Source: Rudanella sp.
Lineage (GTDB): Bacteria > Bacteroidota > Bacteroidia > Cytophagales > Spirosomataceae
Assembly: GCA_026785985.1 (NCBI GenBank)
Contig: JAJAYX010000441.1
Location: 1 to 5,276 of the forward strand
DNA length: 5,276 nt
Direction: 5' to 3'
Shown here: in pieces, positions 4,863 to 5,276 of the stretch
Position numbering within the stretch: position 1 is the stretch's first letter
Layout: each line of letters begins with the position of its first letter
The notes under the pieces: generated by a model
Told to the model about the DNA's origin: nothing
Database searches by the model: none
Seen by the model: the letters and a program-made list of their open reading frames with translations, nothing else
Made by a program: the position numbers and the translations under genes

Positions 4863-5276
4863 TTATTCCACAATTAACTTGATGCGTTTGCTTTTGGTGC
4901 GGGTGTGCAGCCATCCCTGAATCCGGTTTCGTTCGGAGGACTATGGCGACGCGAGAATTTGGCATAGACCAGCACCACCGTATTGGGCGTGGCGCGGTTG
5001 GTGTTCATCACCAGCGAGCGGGCTGCGCTGAAGGTCTGCACATCGGGCACGAGCGTTTTTAATTCGTCGCGCAGGTCGGCCACTGGCAGCCGCGAGGTCT
5101 GGGTCAGCTCGATGTACCGGCGCAGCGAGTCGATAGTATGGTCTTTGCGGGCAAGCGACGACTGACTGAATCGGATTACCTGATCGGTAATGGTCGTTTT
5201 GAGCGCGTCCACGTTAATGTTGGCATCCTTGAAATTACCCTGTCGTACATTAGAGTTTATTCAGAATTTGTGGGTA
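4863..5276 (-). pseudogene. Frameshifted C-terminal part of a probable DUF389 family membrane protein
   Basis: The main open frame (5260-4874) reads VRQGNFKDANINVDALKTTI, later KDHTIDSLRRYIEL, then ELKTLVPDVQTFSAARSLVM and NTVVLVYAKFSRRHSPPNE. After about 4935 that frame turns into an unlikely tail (TGFRDGCTPAPKANASS). The frame one base over gives ERNRIQGWLHTRTKSKRIKL then IVE and a stop at 4865-4863, a natural-looking end. One missing base near 4934-4939 therefore explains the break. At the other end the frame meets TGA (5263-5261), but the frame giving YPQILNKL (5276-5253) would join to NVRQGN with one extra base near 5252, so a second shift is possible. The pattern matches my memory of the soluble C-terminal region of Bacteroidota DUF389 (TIGR00341-like) proteins, whose membrane helices would lie beyond the window. 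GTG at 5212 gives a 112-aa frame but is unlikely to be a true start. Family assignment is moderate; the frameshift is well supported. Confidence 0.6.

Noticed and set aside
4874..5212. Intact 112-aa gene from a GTG start
   Set aside because: Coding-like sequence continues upstream of the GTG, and the last 17 residues come from a shifted frame, so this is a fragment of a broken larger gene.

Overview
The window looks like chromosomal DNA of a Bacteroidota bacterium, most likely a Cytophagales member of the Spirosoma/Fibrella/Larkinella kind. This is inferred from protein style, moderate-to-high GC in the central genes, and one textbook Bacteroidota promoter (TTTG-N19-TAnnTTTG, minus strand, 1054-1084). 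The species cannot be fixed from the sequence alone.

Layout. Positions 1-247 hold no gene but contain a perfect 22-bp inverted repeat with a 2-nt loop (75-120). Positions 248-1034 (minus) hold a toxin-first toxin-antitoxin-like pair: a 166-aa RelE/HigB-like protein followed 13 nt later by a 90-aa XRE-type helix-turn-helix protein, transcribed from the consensus promoter at 1054-1084. Next to it, on the plus strand, 1138-1332 preserves a decayed 3' end of a trehalose-6-phosphate phosphatase, recognisable by GDDTTDED. Positions 1333-1559 hold no gene I can name. Positions 1560-3610 (plus) are a two-component system: an OmpR/PhoB-class response regulator and a CusS-like membrane histidine kinase with overlapping or near-abutting reading frames. 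Directly after the kinase come two exact ATTCTAAG direct repeats exactly 11 bp apart, plus a weaker third copy in phase (3623-3652), which look like a response-regulator binding site. They are followed by a small single-pass membrane protein (3706-3906) and a six-helix voltage-gated-channel-like protein (3988-4848) with a very regular S4 arginine ladder and a non-canonical filter, SLGSDYWP instead of TVGYGD. Convergent to the channel, 4863-5276 (minus) is a frameshifted C-terminal piece of a probable DUF389 family membrane protein.

How the parts may work together. The best hypothesis is a local signalling-to-membrane circuit: the kinase senses an envelope condition, the regulator binds the 11-bp phased repeats, and transcription of the small membrane protein and the unusual channel follows. 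This is inference from position and motif. The flanks (toxin-antitoxin pair, dead phosphatase fragment, frameshifted DUF389 gene) suggest a region that has undergone insertion and gene decay.
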